Part shown: positions 37,301 through 48,923 of the stretch, one piece after another | Position numbering within the stretch: position 1 is the first letter of the stretch | How the letters are laid out: each line of letters begins with the position of its first letter | Source: Anaeramoeba flamelloides | Lineage: Eukaryota; Metamonada; Anaeramoebidae | DNA: 64,000 bases | NCBI GenBank assembly: GCA_027625915.1 | Contig: JANTQA010000016.1 | Location: 1,307,001-1,371,000, forward strand | Direction of reading: 5' to 3' | Made by a program: the position numbers and the translations under genes | Notes under the pieces: generated by a model | What the model was told of the DNA's origin: nothing | The model's database searches: none | Seen by the model: the letters and a program-made list of their open reading frames with translations, nothing else

Positions 37301-40062
37301 GTTCATTTACCTGAAGAAACCATTGAATTTGAAAGTTCCATTATTTCAACATATGAAAATATAAGTCAACAATTAAGTAGAGTGAAAACTCATAAATTAA
37401 AATTCAAAATATCAAATAATTATTTACAAATCATTCAATTAAAAGAAAATTTATTCAATCAAAATTGTAATTTAATTGATTTTATACATTTTAGCAACAT
37501 TAAATCAATCAACAAAACCATTAATACCCAAGACCAATTTATTTTGGATATGATCATTGATAATAAACAAAAGAATATAAATTATAAATGTTCTCAATTT
37601 GTGAGTGAAATCGTACACAGTATTAACACTATTAAGGAAAAATATGACTTTTCACAAAAGACAAGTCAAAAAAAAAATAAAAAAAAATCCCAGAAATTAG
37701 ACCCTCAGATGTTCCAGGAAGCTTATTGAATATTGCTCTATTGAATTTGGGATCACAATCTGAAAATTTAAGAAAATCTAGTTATAATTTATTGACTGCA
37801 CTTTGTAATAGCTTTAGATTCACAATGAGTGGTGAACTGTTGGAAGCAGATGGATTGTCAATTCCTCAAAGCCATACTAGCTTTGTAGTCAATCTCAGTA
37901 AGGCAATTTCACAAAATGAAAAACATATCACTTTGGAATTTCTTTATGAAGCAGTAAAGCATTATAACGAAGCTAGTTCAGAAGGAAAACATTTATGTTT
38001 GGAATATGTTTCACCTTGGTTTGTCAATTTAACTTCCTTTTTAAATATTGATAATGATAATAAAAATGAGAATGAAAATAACAAAGGTAAAAATAACAAT
38101 AAAGATGAAAAAGAAAATAAAAAATTATTTGTTAAAAAAAATCATGTTAAATTTATTAAATATCACTTTACAAGAAAACAAATTATATCCAGCCATTTTA
38201 GTACATATTTGGAAATCCATCAGCTCTGTAATTGAATTATTTGAATTGGTATTAAATGTGTTTATTGAACAATCAATTACATTTGGAATAAATACAATAA
38301 AATCTGAAAGGATTGCACAAATTGTAGTCACTGTTTCATCAAGCCATCCAGAAATTTTTTCAAAATTGATTTGTAAAAAATTATTAAATTGCTTATTTTT
38401 AGCATCTCATCAAGAAATAAAACAAACAACAATAACAAAAAATGATAATAATAGTAATGTGACAATGGTGGAGAAAGTTTTTAAAAAATTAGAAGATTAT
38501 GAAAAATGGAACGAAATATTGATCTTGACAAGATTTTTATTATATTTAAGTTTTGAGAATCTAGTTTCATTAGAAAATAATTTGCCAGATATTTTCCATT
38601 TCATTATCAACACTCATTGGGTGAATTCATTTTATTTGAGGTCTTGGTTATTAAGTTTGGCAATCAACATTTTGCATTCATTGTCAACAAAACTACCACC
38701 AAAAATGGAAAAGGATTATGAAAATTTGGTCAAATTGTTAAAGGAAATCTCTGATATTCGATTTAGAATGTTATTCACTGGAACTGGTGTCAAACAGAAT
38801 GAAATTTTAACAAACAAAAACCAAAATTTAATTCCTCATAATTTGTCAGAAATACCCATTGTAAGTACAGAGAAGATCACACAATTATTTAATAAAGTTT
38901 TAAAATGCTATAAAAATGACACAGAAATCTATAATAAATGGCAAAACGACTGGATACAAACAACAACAAAATGCACTTTTGATAATTCAATAATCCAATG
39001 CAGATCGTTTGTAATATTGGGAGTGATCACTGATGAAGAAGTGAAAACAGAATTAATCAAAAAAGATTCTGTCATATTTTAGCAGTCTATTAGGGAATTT
39101 AGACTTTACCAACCAAACAAATCGAGACCTGTGCTCTTCAATATTGATTTCGTTGACACACCTATATCCATTGATTGAAAAGGAAAGTGATTTATTGTTC
39201 ACAATGTTTTGGTTACCAATAATATTATTTGAAATTGGAGACCAATATTACTTCTCTTATGCCTTAGACATGCTGAACGTGATTTTGAATTATTTGGACG
39301 AACAACAAGTATTCGACGAAAATTCCTTAGAGACTGTGTTCATGACTGTTCGAAACGATAACCAAATATTGGAAAAGTCTTTAACAAGATTAGAAAATAT
39401 CGTGGGCATCAATTTCCATTCGCATTTCAGCTTTGCGCTAAGCTCTCTATTATTGCAAAGCAAGGGCAATTCAACTGTGAAGGTTAAAATGATCTCCATC
39501 TTCAGAAAGGTTATCGAAATCTCTTGTAAAACAGAATTAACTTACCCAATCACAGCCTATATTGTAGGACTATCTACATGCCTAGGCAGAAAGGAAATCT
39601 CTGAACTGAGAGAATTTTTTAAGAAACTATATCGATTGGGAAGGAGAATTTGAACAACTGATTTTCAGCCCAATCATGAACCACAATAATAATTCTGCAA
39701 CCTTGCTGGTCTCCCTATTGACAGCAATCTTGGTGCAATCAGATTACGAACAAGAGCACCAATACATCTTAGAACTTTTAATGCCATCCATCGATTCCTT
39801 CCCAACAGTTTACCACACAATCCAACACCATTTCCTCCCAAAATTATTCCAAATCATAGACCGCTCACAGAATTCTACAGTTCACCAATTGGCATTGAAC
39901 CTGTCCTTTTTCCTTCTCTCATACGAAGAGCCCCCTATCTCTAACTTTATGGAAAAAATTGGATTCCATGGTATTTATGATCTGCTTTCAGAAAAAACGG
40001 AGCCAGTGACTATTCGTTCAAAAAGAAAATTAATTCCTAAATTATTGTATTTGTTATATTAA
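25367..40062 (+). CDS. NF1: neurofibromin orthologue, Ras GTPase-activating protein, five exons
   Basis: Exons: 25367-25693, 30078-30456, 31571-32284, 32340-32818, 33935-40062; phases agree at every join. Removing net base errors in four homopolymers gives about 2674 residues (human about 2820). Collinear with human NF1 throughout: WNWIDYHPEQFTEFY, LLVLCPKII, ANTRIENALLMLLCN, the GAP arginine finger LFRRNSFASK (Arg about 1287; human 1276), FLRFICPAIISP, the Sec14-PH module (LLYHILIMIKPLINKPY), SDVPGSLLNIALLNLG, LCLEYVSPW, VFMTVRNDNQ and the C-terminal domain. It should speed GTP hydrolysis on Ras at membranes. Asn/Lys-rich inserts near residues 1000-1075 and 1480-1530 are extra. Frame breaks: one base short in the A runs at 37668-37687, and one base extra at A 38134-38141, A 39059-39064 and T 39615-39620. 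These could be assembly errors or early decay. The exon 1-2 join is the least certain. Confidence 0.92.
26480..26720 (+). repeat. dispersed repeat in NF1 intron 1
   Basis: Matches 13245-13480 and 51465-51600 in order: an ATAAAATTTCAGCTGAT-like segment, TTCAATTATGAAATCTG, GGATTCTTAATTC, a GATCACACC-like segment and GATGAAGTGAAAATTT. Old, diverged copy. The rest of this 4.4 kb intron (25694-30077) is AT-rich and holds one more inverted repeat. Confidence 0.6.
28639..28767. repeat. small inverted repeat in NF1 intron 1
   Basis: Arms of about 33 bp: CAAAGTACAATAAAATGTCA at the left and the mirrored TGACATTTTATTGTACTTTT at the right, with a loop of about 60 bp. A related TTATTGTACTTTGAG lies at about 28927-28941, so a larger element is possible. 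No target duplication identified. Confidence 0.75.
31128..31324. mobile_element. old copy of the 197-bp palindromic MITE in NF1 intron 2
   Basis: Left end CAGTCAATTTCCCTTTTAAG. Interior motifs of the family are present (GGCACAAAAAAAAAT, TTGTGCCTTAAACTTTG). The right terminus is eroded, so the end is approximate. Confidence 0.7.
32285..32339 (+). other. putative 55-nt intron of NF1
   Basis: Donor GTAAGA and acceptor AAAAAAG are in phase 1 on both sides. Removal joins TNQLSL to EREQMELANMQ and restores the neurofibromin frame. The alternative is a one-base length error in the ten-A run at 32329-32338, which would leave the segment coding. Confidence 0.6.
32819..33934 (+). other. NF1 intron 4, no repeats recognised
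   Basis: GTAATA donor after HDQ and an ATAG acceptor before ANTRIENALL. The phase is 0 and the join matches human neurofibromin on the downstream side. Very AT-rich with many homopolymers; no inserted element seen. Confidence 0.75.
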
Positions 40063-41206
40063 TGTTTCTTTCTTTTTTTTTTATTCTAATAATTTTTTTT
40101 GATTTTTTTTTTTTATGTCTTTTATTTTAATATTTATACTTTATCGTTTTTTATATCGTTTTTCTTTCTTTAAAACATTAATTCTTATTATTATTTTTTT
40201 TTTTTGATTTAAAAATTTTCTAATGAAATGATAAATTAAAAAAAAAATTATTAAATAAATATTATTTTTTATTTTTTTATTATTTTTTTTTTGTTAATGA
40301 CTTTTTTTTATTAAATTCAAACTTTTAACTTGTAAAAATTTTAAAAAATATTTTTATAAAAAGAAAGCTCAGAAAGAGATTAGAACTTTAAAAAAAAAAA
40401 AAAAACTTTAGTTGTTGTGGAACTATTATGAGTGGTCATTGAGTTATGAAGCAAAGTTTCAACATTTTTGATCTTGATATGTTAAGCTCTCTTAGCAAAA
40501 TATAAAGTATTTTACTAAAAATTTTAACTTTTGTAAATGATAAACTCTTTTCGAGACAAATGCCAATGGCTGTAAAGTATGTATGTTAAATGTGATTCAA
40601 GGATTCTAAAAGGGTGTAGAAGAAAAAAAATTATTTTCAAAATTGAAATCATTGTTTCACATTATCAAGCATTTTTGTTCTTTTTACTTTTTTTTCTATT
40701 TTTTTGATACCTTATTGTTTTGTATTTATTTTTTTTGGAAAGATCTAACTTTACTTTGTAAAATCAAGTTATTCTAATGTTATTGAAACTGTGGAAATTA
40801 TTTTAGAGAATTATCATATTGAATTTTGTTAGAAATGTTATTTGATCTACCAATTAAATATTAAAAAGAATTTTATTTTTTTTTCAAGATCGTACCAAAG
40901 ATTTTTTGTTGTTAAATTTTTAAGGAAGTAGTTACTTTAAATATTTTGAAAAATTTTAATTGTGCAACCATAACTGAGAAAAAAATGTTTTGAGTGTCAT
41001 GGGGTAGATTGAAACTTTGAAACCAAAACACCATTCACTATTCTATTTGTGAAAAGAACCCAAATTAAACCAGAGTTGAAAATTTATTTTTTTCTTTTGC
41101 TAAAATTTTTGATTTTATCAAATTATTTTTGGATCTAGAAAAGTGTTTATGGGAATAATTGAAATTGATCATAGAAGCTACCAAAAATATCCAGAAAAAC
41201 TGGACA
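40063..41206. other. intergenic between NF1 and the LINE
   Basis: T-rich NF1 3' flank, then about 1 kb without recognisable genes, RNAs or repeat edges on either strand. Confidence 0.5.
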
Positions 41207-41565
41207 TTTTTTTTTTATTGTAATTTAAGGGAGGAGTTTAGAATTCCTCTTGTTTGCCCGAATTCCTAAACTTGAATTTAGAAATCGTATAATAGATTCA
41301 AACATAGTCTTATTATCTACTAAAGCTAATAAAGATATTGAATCTGGTTTATTAATAATATTATAAATATTATTATTATTTAAAATAAGTGAAAAATTAT
41401 TTTTTCTAATTCAGAAATCCAGATTTTCCGATTATTTTCATAGGCTGGGCAGTTCCAGATAAAATGATCCAAATCTTCAATGATATCCAAATCTTTATTT
41501 ATTTTACACAATTGACAAAATTGTGATTTATTTTTGTTCATAAAATAAGAATATCTATTAAGATA

Positions 41566-41764
41566 CAGTCAGTTTCACTTTTAAGGCACAAACTTTCAAC
41601 GAAATTTAAGGCACAAAAAAATCTCAAATTAAGGCACAAAATTTGGAATTTTTAATTTTTGCAATTTGTTTTACTAGAATACAAAATTTTGTGCCTTAAT
41701 TCGAGATTTTTTATTGTGCCTTAAATTTCGTTGAAAGTTTGTGCCTTAAAAGTGAAACTGACTG
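41566..41764. mobile_element. 197-bp TA-flanked palindromic MITE, copy 1
   Basis: Ends CAGTCAGTTTCACTTTTAAG and its exact complement, with TA on both sides. Interrupts the zinc-motif end of LINE ORF2. Confidence 0.95.
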
Positions 41765-42005
41765 TAATTTGTATAATTTCTTAACTTTAGAATAGAAGTT
41801 GAACCCTTCCATTTTAAATATTTTTGCTGTTTGTTAATATTTCCCTGTATCAAAATTATTTTCAAATAATTTTGTACTTTCCAACTTGGACTATTTTTTA
41901 ATTGATTAATTCTGTAAACTTCGAGTTCAGATTCTAATTCTTTTAAATTTCGAGCTTTCCAATTAATGTTTTCTGTTTCTTTTTCTCTGAAGGGATGAAG
42001 ATTTA

Positions 42006-42201
42006 CAGTCAGTTTCACTTTTAAGGCACAAACTTTCAACGAAATTTAAGGCACACTAAAAATCTCAAATTAAAGCACAAAATTCAAATTCTAGTAAAAT
42101 AAATTGTAAAAAAAAAAATTCCAAATTTTGTGCCTTAATTTGAGATTTTTTTGTGCCTTAAATTTCGTTGAAAGTTTGTGCCTTAAAAGCGAAACTGACT
42201 G
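42006..42201. mobile_element. 197-bp TA-flanked palindromic MITE, copy 2
   Basis: Same ends and TA duplication. Lies only about 240 bp from copy 1, in the ORF2 thumb region. One arm has a single base change near its end (AAGCGAAACTGACTG). Confidence 0.95.
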
Positions 42202-43383
42202 TATTAATTTATCAAATCCCAAAATTTTTAATTTTTGAATATATTTGAATTTTCTTTTGTAAATTGTGATTCTTGCCAAATCAATTTTTGCTTCAGTTTT
42301 ATAGATAAGTCTTGGGGAATGTGGGTTTATTAAAAGCGATTCTGTGATTTTCTTATTAATCCAAATATCAATTTTTTTGAAATCGGATTCTGTAAAGTCA
42401 AATATCCCCAACCCATATAATAGTTGACTATGTAAAACGGCTTTAAAGAATTGAATTTTTAATCCATTAGAAAAATTCCTTTCTTTAAAAATATGTAGGA
42501 TTTTTTCAAAATTATTATTGACCTTTTCAAGGTTAAATTTTAGATGAGTTTTTTTGTCAAACCAAATACCAAGATATAAAATTTCTTTTGGTATTAGGGT
42601 TTTTTTTGTTTTATCATCATTTGGATTCATTCCAAAATCTTTTATTATTTTATATATTTTTTGTAATTGATAATTTATTTCAATCATTGATCCTTTCATT
42701 ATTAATATCAAATCATCAGCAAACATCTGTACGTGTATTGCTAGTGAATTGATTTTTTCTAAAAGAAAATGAGAAATAAAACCAAATAATAGAGGAGATA
42801 ATGGATCTCCTTGGTTAACACCTATTCCTTCCTTTGAGTAATAAGCAAGTAGAAACTTTTTTAAAATTTCATTTTTGATAAATTTTTTAATTGAGTGATA
42901 AATCAATGAATGATGAATAGAGTCAAAACATTTTTGAATATCAATTGTAACTATATATACATTTTCATTTTATTTGTTTTTTCTATAATTTTTTTATATT
43001 TATATAATAAATTCAAAACAGCAATCCGTGTATCTAATTTTTTCTTAAATCCAAATTGTTTTTTTGATACTATGTCCCAAGAATCTTGTATCCCAGCATA
43101 TAATAATTTAAGAAAAAATCTTGGGAGTGTTTTGTTTATGGAAATGGGTCGATAGTTAAGTGGGACCCCCTCATCTCCTGATTTATGAATGAATAATATA
43201 TTTCTTTTTTTGATAAAATTAATATTTTTTTGAGAAATATCTTGTATCCAATTTAGAAATATTTTTTGAATTGTAATTAGAAAATTTTCATAATTTAAAT
43301 AAAATTCGTTACTTTGATTTTTACTTAATTTATTATGTTTAATTTTGTCAAAATCTTGAACTGATTTATTTTTCTGATATTTA

Positions 43384-43580
43384 CAGTCAGTTTCACTTTT
43401 AAGGCACAAACTTTCAACGAAATTTAAGGCACAATAAAAAATCTCAAATTAAAGCATAAAATTCAAATTCTAGTAAAAATAAATTGTAAAAAAAAAATTC
43501 CAAATTTTGTGCTTTAATTTGAGATTTTTTTGTACCTTAAATTTCGTTGAAAGTTTGTGCCTTAAAAGTGAAACTGACTG
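43384..43580. mobile_element. 197-bp TA-flanked palindromic MITE, copy 3
   Basis: Same ends and TA duplication. Inserted upstream of the reverse-transcriptase fingers of LINE ORF2. Reading into it creates the false frame MCLKSETDC seen in two places. Confidence 0.95.
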
Positions 43581-44309
43581 TAAAATTTATTATATATTTT
43601 TTTGGTTTTTTACTTATTGATTTGACATAATTAAAATAGGATTTTTCCAAATTATTATTATTTAGAATCATTTTTTTGAAGATTCTCTTATCCGGCTAAG
43701 TTTTTTCCAAAAATTATAATTAATTTCGAATTCCATATTAATTTGATCAATTAGTTTTCGATACTTATTATTATTTTTATCTTTAATTTCTTTTATCAAC
43801 TCTTTATTATCATAAACTCTGTTAATCAAACTAAATAATTTTAATTCATTTTTAGGTATATTCAAAACTACTCTATCTTTCATTATAAATTGTTTGTTAA
43901 ACTTTTTGAAGATAGATTCTGTTACTTTATAATTATTATTTTTAAAAAATAATTTGATTTTTTTTTGAAAATTAAATACATCTTTTATACAATATGTTTT
44001 TTTAATTTCCCATTTTTTATTAATATTAAATTGATTTAATATTGCGTTATGGTCACTAATTGTATTTTTAATAGAAATTGATTTATTTTTTTTTAAAAAA
44101 TTTTATTATTTGTGATGAAATAATCTAAATTGTTTTCATTCCGACTTGGTCTATTATTTGAAATTATTTTAAAATTATAAAGTGAAAATTGTTTAATTTG
44201 TATCTCATTTAAATTAAAATCTCCCCCGATAATGGTTTTGTGGAATTGATATTGTTGTAAAATATTTTTAATTTTTTTATAAAAAACTCAATTTCTATCA
44301 TATCTTTTA

Positions 44310-44506
44310 CAGTCAGTTTCACTTACAAGACACAAACTTTCTACGAAATTTAAGACACAAAAAAAATCTCAAATTAAGGCACAAAATTCAAATTCTAGTA
44401 AAATAATTTGTGAAAATTAAAATTCCAAAAAATTGTGCTTTAATTTGAGATTTTTTTGTGCCTTAAATTTCGTTGAAAGTTTGTGCCTTAAAAGTGAAAC
44501 TGACTG
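44310..44506. mobile_element. 197-bp TA-flanked palindromic MITE, copy 4
   Basis: Same ends and TA duplication. Inserted inside the endonuclease domain of LINE ORF2. Slightly more diverged than its neighbours (CACTTACAAGACACAAAC). Confidence 0.95.
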
Positions 44507-46111
44507 TATATAAATTAATTATAATATAATCTGTGAATTGTATCCCCATTATATCCGGATCTGGAACTAATATTTCTCTTGTAAAATCTTTAAAAATATT
44601 TTTTACAATTATTAGAAAACCACCTTTTCTATTTTTATCACCATAAGATTTTTTAGTTATTGAGAAATAATTTATAAAATATGACATTTTTGTAATTTTT
44701 GTTTCTTGAATTAAACAAATATCTAAATTATATTTTAATGAAAAAGATTCTAAAATTGCAATTTTATTTTTATCATTTAATTCCCGAATATTGAATGATA
44801 AGATTTTTATATTAATAAGTTTATCGTTATATTCTCTTTTTTTTTTTCCTTTTAGTAATAAAGATTTTTTATTTTTTTGAAAGTAAAAAATATATAAGTT
44901 TCTTGGTATCAAATAATTTATTTTTTAAAAGATATTTTATATAATAATTAATTTTTATATTTTAAATCCCATATTTCAATTAAATTATTTCGTTTTCTTT
45001 GATATCGTATCACTGGACGATTGTTTATAAGATCGAAAATCTCTAAAGTTGAAATAGTCTTTTGAGAAAAAATTAATTTATTTTTAATTGGTACATTTTG
45101 CAATTTTTTGATAATTTTATATTTATCCATTTTAGAAAAATGTATGATTGTTTTATCATTTTTTGCATTTTTTTTTTAAAATCAAATTTGAAATTAAAAT
45201 TTAACTTTTTCAGATTGATGAATATTCCTCTATGATTATTTATTAGTTTAATTATTAAAATAAATATTTTTTGAGAATACTAAGGTTGTGTCATTAAAAT
45301 TATAATCTCCATATAAATTGATAAAAAAGTAATTAAAGGATTTTTTAATCCAATATTTTATTTGTAGTAATTTCATATTAAATAATTCCCATTTATGAAA
45401 TTCATATATAATAATATTTTTCATTAAAAAAATAAGTTAAATTTATAAAGTGTTCAGTTCTTTCATAATTGTAAGAACATAAAATAATTATTTCAACCAA
45501 TATATTTTAAAAATAATTATTATATTTTTTACTAGAATCAATTGTGTTTTTTCCATTATTTACACTAATAATATTTAAAATTTTATAATAAAAAAAAGAA
45601 ATTTTTCTTTTCAATGAAATTTCTTTCTTTTTATTAAAATTTAGATTGATGATTAATGGGTGTTCAAATGGATTTTTTGGGATGGTAAAACTCCATTTAA
45701 AATTTTTTAATTTATTTGATTTTTTGATTTTTTGGTTAATAATTATTAAATGAATTAGGATTTGGAAAATTTGAGTTTTTTTAATTGTTTTTATTTGATT
45801 ATATAGTCAATAATCAATTTGGTCAATATGTAAATTACAATATCCTTTTGTATTTGTTGTAAGTTTTTTACATTTTTTTTAGTTTTTGTAATTCCATTAC
45901 ATTCAATTGTTTTGTTTTCAGTTTTGGTTAAATCAACAATTTTAATATTTTTTTGAATATTTATTATTTTTTCATTTTTATTTCTTTGAGTTAAGTCGTT
46001 ATTTTGTGAGTTTTTGTTTTCAATTTTATTTAAATTATTTTTTTGAAAATAATAATCTAATTTTTTTTGAGTCATAATATCACCTTCTTGATAAATAATC
46101 ATATTTTTACA

Positions 46112-46117
<6 letters not shown>

Positions 46118-46158
<41 letters not shown>

Positions 46159-46396
46159 AGTCAGTTTCACTTTTAAGGCACAAACTTTCAACGAAATTTA
46201 AGGCACAAAAAAAATCTCAAATTAAAGCACAAAATTCAAATTCTAGTAAAAAGAAATTGTAAAAAAAAATATTACAAATTTTGTGCCTTAATTTGAGATT
46301 TTTTTGTGCCTTAAATTTCGTTGAAAGTTTGTGCCTTAAAAGTGAAACTGACTGTATTATTATTATTATTATTATAATTATTATTATTATTAAAAT
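46118..46396. repeat. ATT microsatellite split by a MITE
   Basis: ATT units at 46118-46157 continue as TTA/ATT units after the MITE at 46358-46396. On the minus strand they encode an asparagine run in LINE ORF1. The MITE landed in one of the many TA sites of the array. Confidence 0.9.
46158..46354. mobile_element. 197-bp TA-flanked palindromic MITE, copy 5
   Basis: Same ends and TA duplication. Inserted in the ATT microsatellite of LINE ORF1. Confidence 0.95.
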
Positions 46397-47235
46397 TTAT
46401 ATTATTAATATTAAAATTGGTATTATTCTTCGAAGGGCAGAGGTTAATCACATTAACTGAATCTTGATTTATGGAGTTGTCATTTTGAAAATTTTTTATA
46501 TAAAACATTAAAGAATTATTTGTTTTTTCGGGTGTTTTTTCTTTCAAATGTATTTAAAAAGTCAAAAATTTCTTTATCTGCTTGAATTTTTAAAAAATTC
46601 AAATTATTTTTATTTAAGTTACTCATTAAACTATTGAAATTACCATTAAACTCAAATCTTTTAAAATTAAAATTATTTTTCAAGATTAAATTATGATTGG
46701 GGGTATTATGATTATTGATTCCATAAAAAATCGGCTAGAGATTTTTTTCTTATTTTTTTTAGTTTCTTTTTTATTTGGTTTTAAATTGATTTCTTTTTTA
46801 TCAATTCCATTGTCATCCTTTTCAATCTCTATTTCGATTTCTTTATCATTATTTTCATTTTTGTTATTTGAAACATTTTTTTCAATATCATTTTGAAGTT
46901 TTTGTAATAGTTGTTTGTTTATTTTCAATAATTAATTGTAATTTTTTATTTCCATTTTCTAAATCTAAAATTATTTTTTCATAGTATTCAGTAGATTTTT
47001 GATTGTTTAACTTTTCTTTTGATTCTTTTTTTGAAATATTTTTTTTCAAAGGACCTTTTAATAATTAATTTATTTCGATTAACTCTCATTCCATTTAATT
47101 TTAAAGATTTTTCTCTCAATTCTTTTGTTTGAAATGTAATAAATGAATAATTTCTTTTTTTCTTCTTAATAATTTTAATATTTTTTCTTCTGGTTTAAAT
47201 TCTTGAAATAAATTAAATAATTTTTTTTTCATTTA

Positions 47236-47432
47236 CAGTCAGTTTCACTTTTAAGGCACAAACTTTCAACGAAATTTAAGGCACAAAAAAATCTCAAATT
47301 AAGGCACAAAATTTGGAATTTTATTTTTTACAATTTATTTTTACTAGAATTTGAATTTTGTGACTTAATTTGAGATTTTTTTTGTGCCTTAAATTTCGTT
47401 GAAAGTTTGTGCCTTAAAAGTGAAACTGACTT
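47236..47432. mobile_element. 197-bp TA-flanked palindromic MITE, copy 6
   Basis: Same ends except the last base of the right arm (CTGACTT instead of CTGACTG). TA on both sides. Inserted in LINE ORF1. Confidence 0.95.
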
Positions 47433-48688
47433 TATATTTTTTGGGAGATTAAAAATTATAATTTGATTATTTGAAATTTTTAAATTTTTTATTTGTGTTT
47501 TATCATTTTTTTTTGATAATTTGGTTTATAAAAGGTTGAAGATTTAGTATTATTTTTATAGCTTTTTTGAATGTTATTATGATGTTGGTCTTGGGTTGAA
47601 TTTTCACTGTTTTTGGTTTTTTCTTTAAAATTAAAAAATTTCTTTATAAAAATTCTTCTATTGTGTAGGGATAATTTACCCGAATATTTTAGTAAGTTTA
47701 AATATACATTCTTATTAGAAAGGGTAAATTTAGCACTCCCTTTGAAACGCTTAAATCTATCATAATATAATTCTATATCTTTGAATTGAGAGATTTTCTT
47801 CAGCAAATTTTTAATTTCAGTCAATTTAGCACGATATGGTAGATTACACATAATGACCGTATTTTTTGCGATTTCCTTGTTATGTGAAAAAAAAATTTTT
47901 GATGAAAGATCTCTTTTGTGATCTTTTTTTTTATCATTTTTTTTATTTGTTGTGGAATCACGATTTTGATTTCTAAGACCTTTTTTGGTGGTATGTGTGT
48001 TCGTGTCATTACCTTTCGATGAGTAATTTTTCTCTTTTATTTTTATTATTTTTTTTTCTTTTTTTTAAAAAAGTTTTATTTTTGTTTCTTGAGTGATTTT
48101 GTTGATGGAAGTTGTTTTGTCGACGCATACACTGAGACTTATTTTTTTTGCTCTTCTTTTTCTTTTTCTTTTAATTTATTATTTGCTAAATAAGAATTTT
48201 TTTTTTCTTTTTTTTTCTTGTTTTTGTTTTTATTTTTCCAGGTTCATATTCTGTTTCTGTAATTGTTTATTTACAAAAAGAAAATTTGTTTGAAAGTTGT
48301 TGTTTCATTCTTATTTCATTGGTTTTTGATAATGATGTAAGAATAGCGAGTCCATTGTTCGGGTTTTTTTTTATTTTGTAAAATTTCCAAGTTTGGTGAA
48401 CAATGGGTTTTCTTTTTTATAAGTTGAACTAGTTTATCAATAGAATATTGTCTCGGCAAGTTTTTTATAAATAGTTTCTTTATTTTATTTGATTTCATAT
48501 TTTGTAATTGTTCCAAATTAAAAGTATGATTTTACTTCAAATATAAAAAAAAGTAAAAAAAGTAAAAAAAAAAAAAATAAATAAAACTGGAAATTTTTAA
48601 CAAATCTTTTCCTTGAGAAATCGAAACAAGTTAGATCATTTTTCCAGATAAATTTGTTGAAATTAAAAAAGAAAAAACAATATTTTAA

Positions 48689-48885
48689 CAGTCAGTTTCA
48701 CTTTTAAGGTACAAACTTTCATCGAAATTTAAGGCACAAAAAAATCTCAAATTAAGGCACAAAATTGGGAATTTTTTTTTTTACAATTTATTTTTACTAG
48801 AATTTGAATTTTGTGCTTTAATTTGATATTTTTTTTGTACCTTAAATTTCGTTGATAGTTTGTGCCTTAAAAGTGAAACTGACTG
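48689..48885. mobile_element. 197-bp TA-flanked palindromic MITE, copy 7
   Basis: Same ends. The right flank is TA and the left flank reads TTAA. It lies about 100 bp beyond the 5' end of the LINE. A few substitutions in each arm. Confidence 0.93.
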
Positions 48886-48923
48886 TAATCAAAGCCTGTT
48901 TTTGAAGATTTGTTTTTTCTTTA

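Larger units (their letters stand above)
41230..44912 (-). pseudogene. LINE ORF2: endonuclease and reverse transcriptase
   Basis: From the 5' end: an APE-like endonuclease (KILSFNIRELNDKN, CLIQETK, then IIGGDFNLN), a linker, the reverse transcriptase fingers (NYRPISINKTLPR, KKQFGFKKKLDTR), the palm (VTIDIQKCFDSIHHS, GVNQGDPLSPLLF, and the catalytic box as FADD in VQMFADDLILIM), the post-catalytic thumb and the zinc motif (FCQLCKI ... DLDHFIWNC). Four MITEs interrupt it (41566, 42006, 43384, 44310). A frame change near 42955 and others show decay. Domain order fits L1-like or related APE LINEs; clade not assigned. Confidence 0.88.
44948..48516 (-). pseudogene. LINE ORF1, RRM-like and Asn-rich
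   Basis: The 5' part opens MEQLQNMKSNKIKKLFIKNL, which looks like the start of an RNA-recognition fold. A second segment (47851-47489) has MCNLPYRAKLTEIKNLL and RFKGSAKFTLSN, resembling RNP2 and RNP1 motifs. Further 3' come Lys/Asn-rich stretches and an Asn run encoded by ATT repeats. Two MITEs (46158, 47236) interrupt it. ORF1 proteins of many LINEs bind the element RNA through RRMs; the function here is inferred. The boundary between ORF1 and ORF2 (about 44920-45150) is uncertain. Confidence 0.65.
41211..48582 (-). mobile_element. LINE (APE-type non-LTR retrotransposon), near full length, split by six MITEs
   Basis: Runs antisense. The poly-A tail is the T run at 41207-41216, followed inward by the same 3' region as 13978-15001. 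A probable imperfect target duplication, AAAACTGGAMATTTTT (one mismatch), lies at 41196-41211 and 48583-48598. Coding order from 5' to 3': an RRM-like ORF1, then ORF2 with endonuclease, reverse transcriptase and a C-terminal zinc motif. The six 197-bp MITEs account for about 1.2 kb, so the original was about 6.1 kb. Frames are open between the MITEs but also broken by small indels, so it is no longer active. Confidence 0.9.

Noticed and set aside
37668-39620. Programmed ribosomal frameshifting in NF1
   Set aside because: The four breaks go in both directions and share no slippery heptamer or AAA-TAA type site; homopolymer length errors explain them more simply.
46693-46896. Hydrophobic plus-strand open frame
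   Set aside because: Antisense of the Lys/Asn-rich LINE ORF1.
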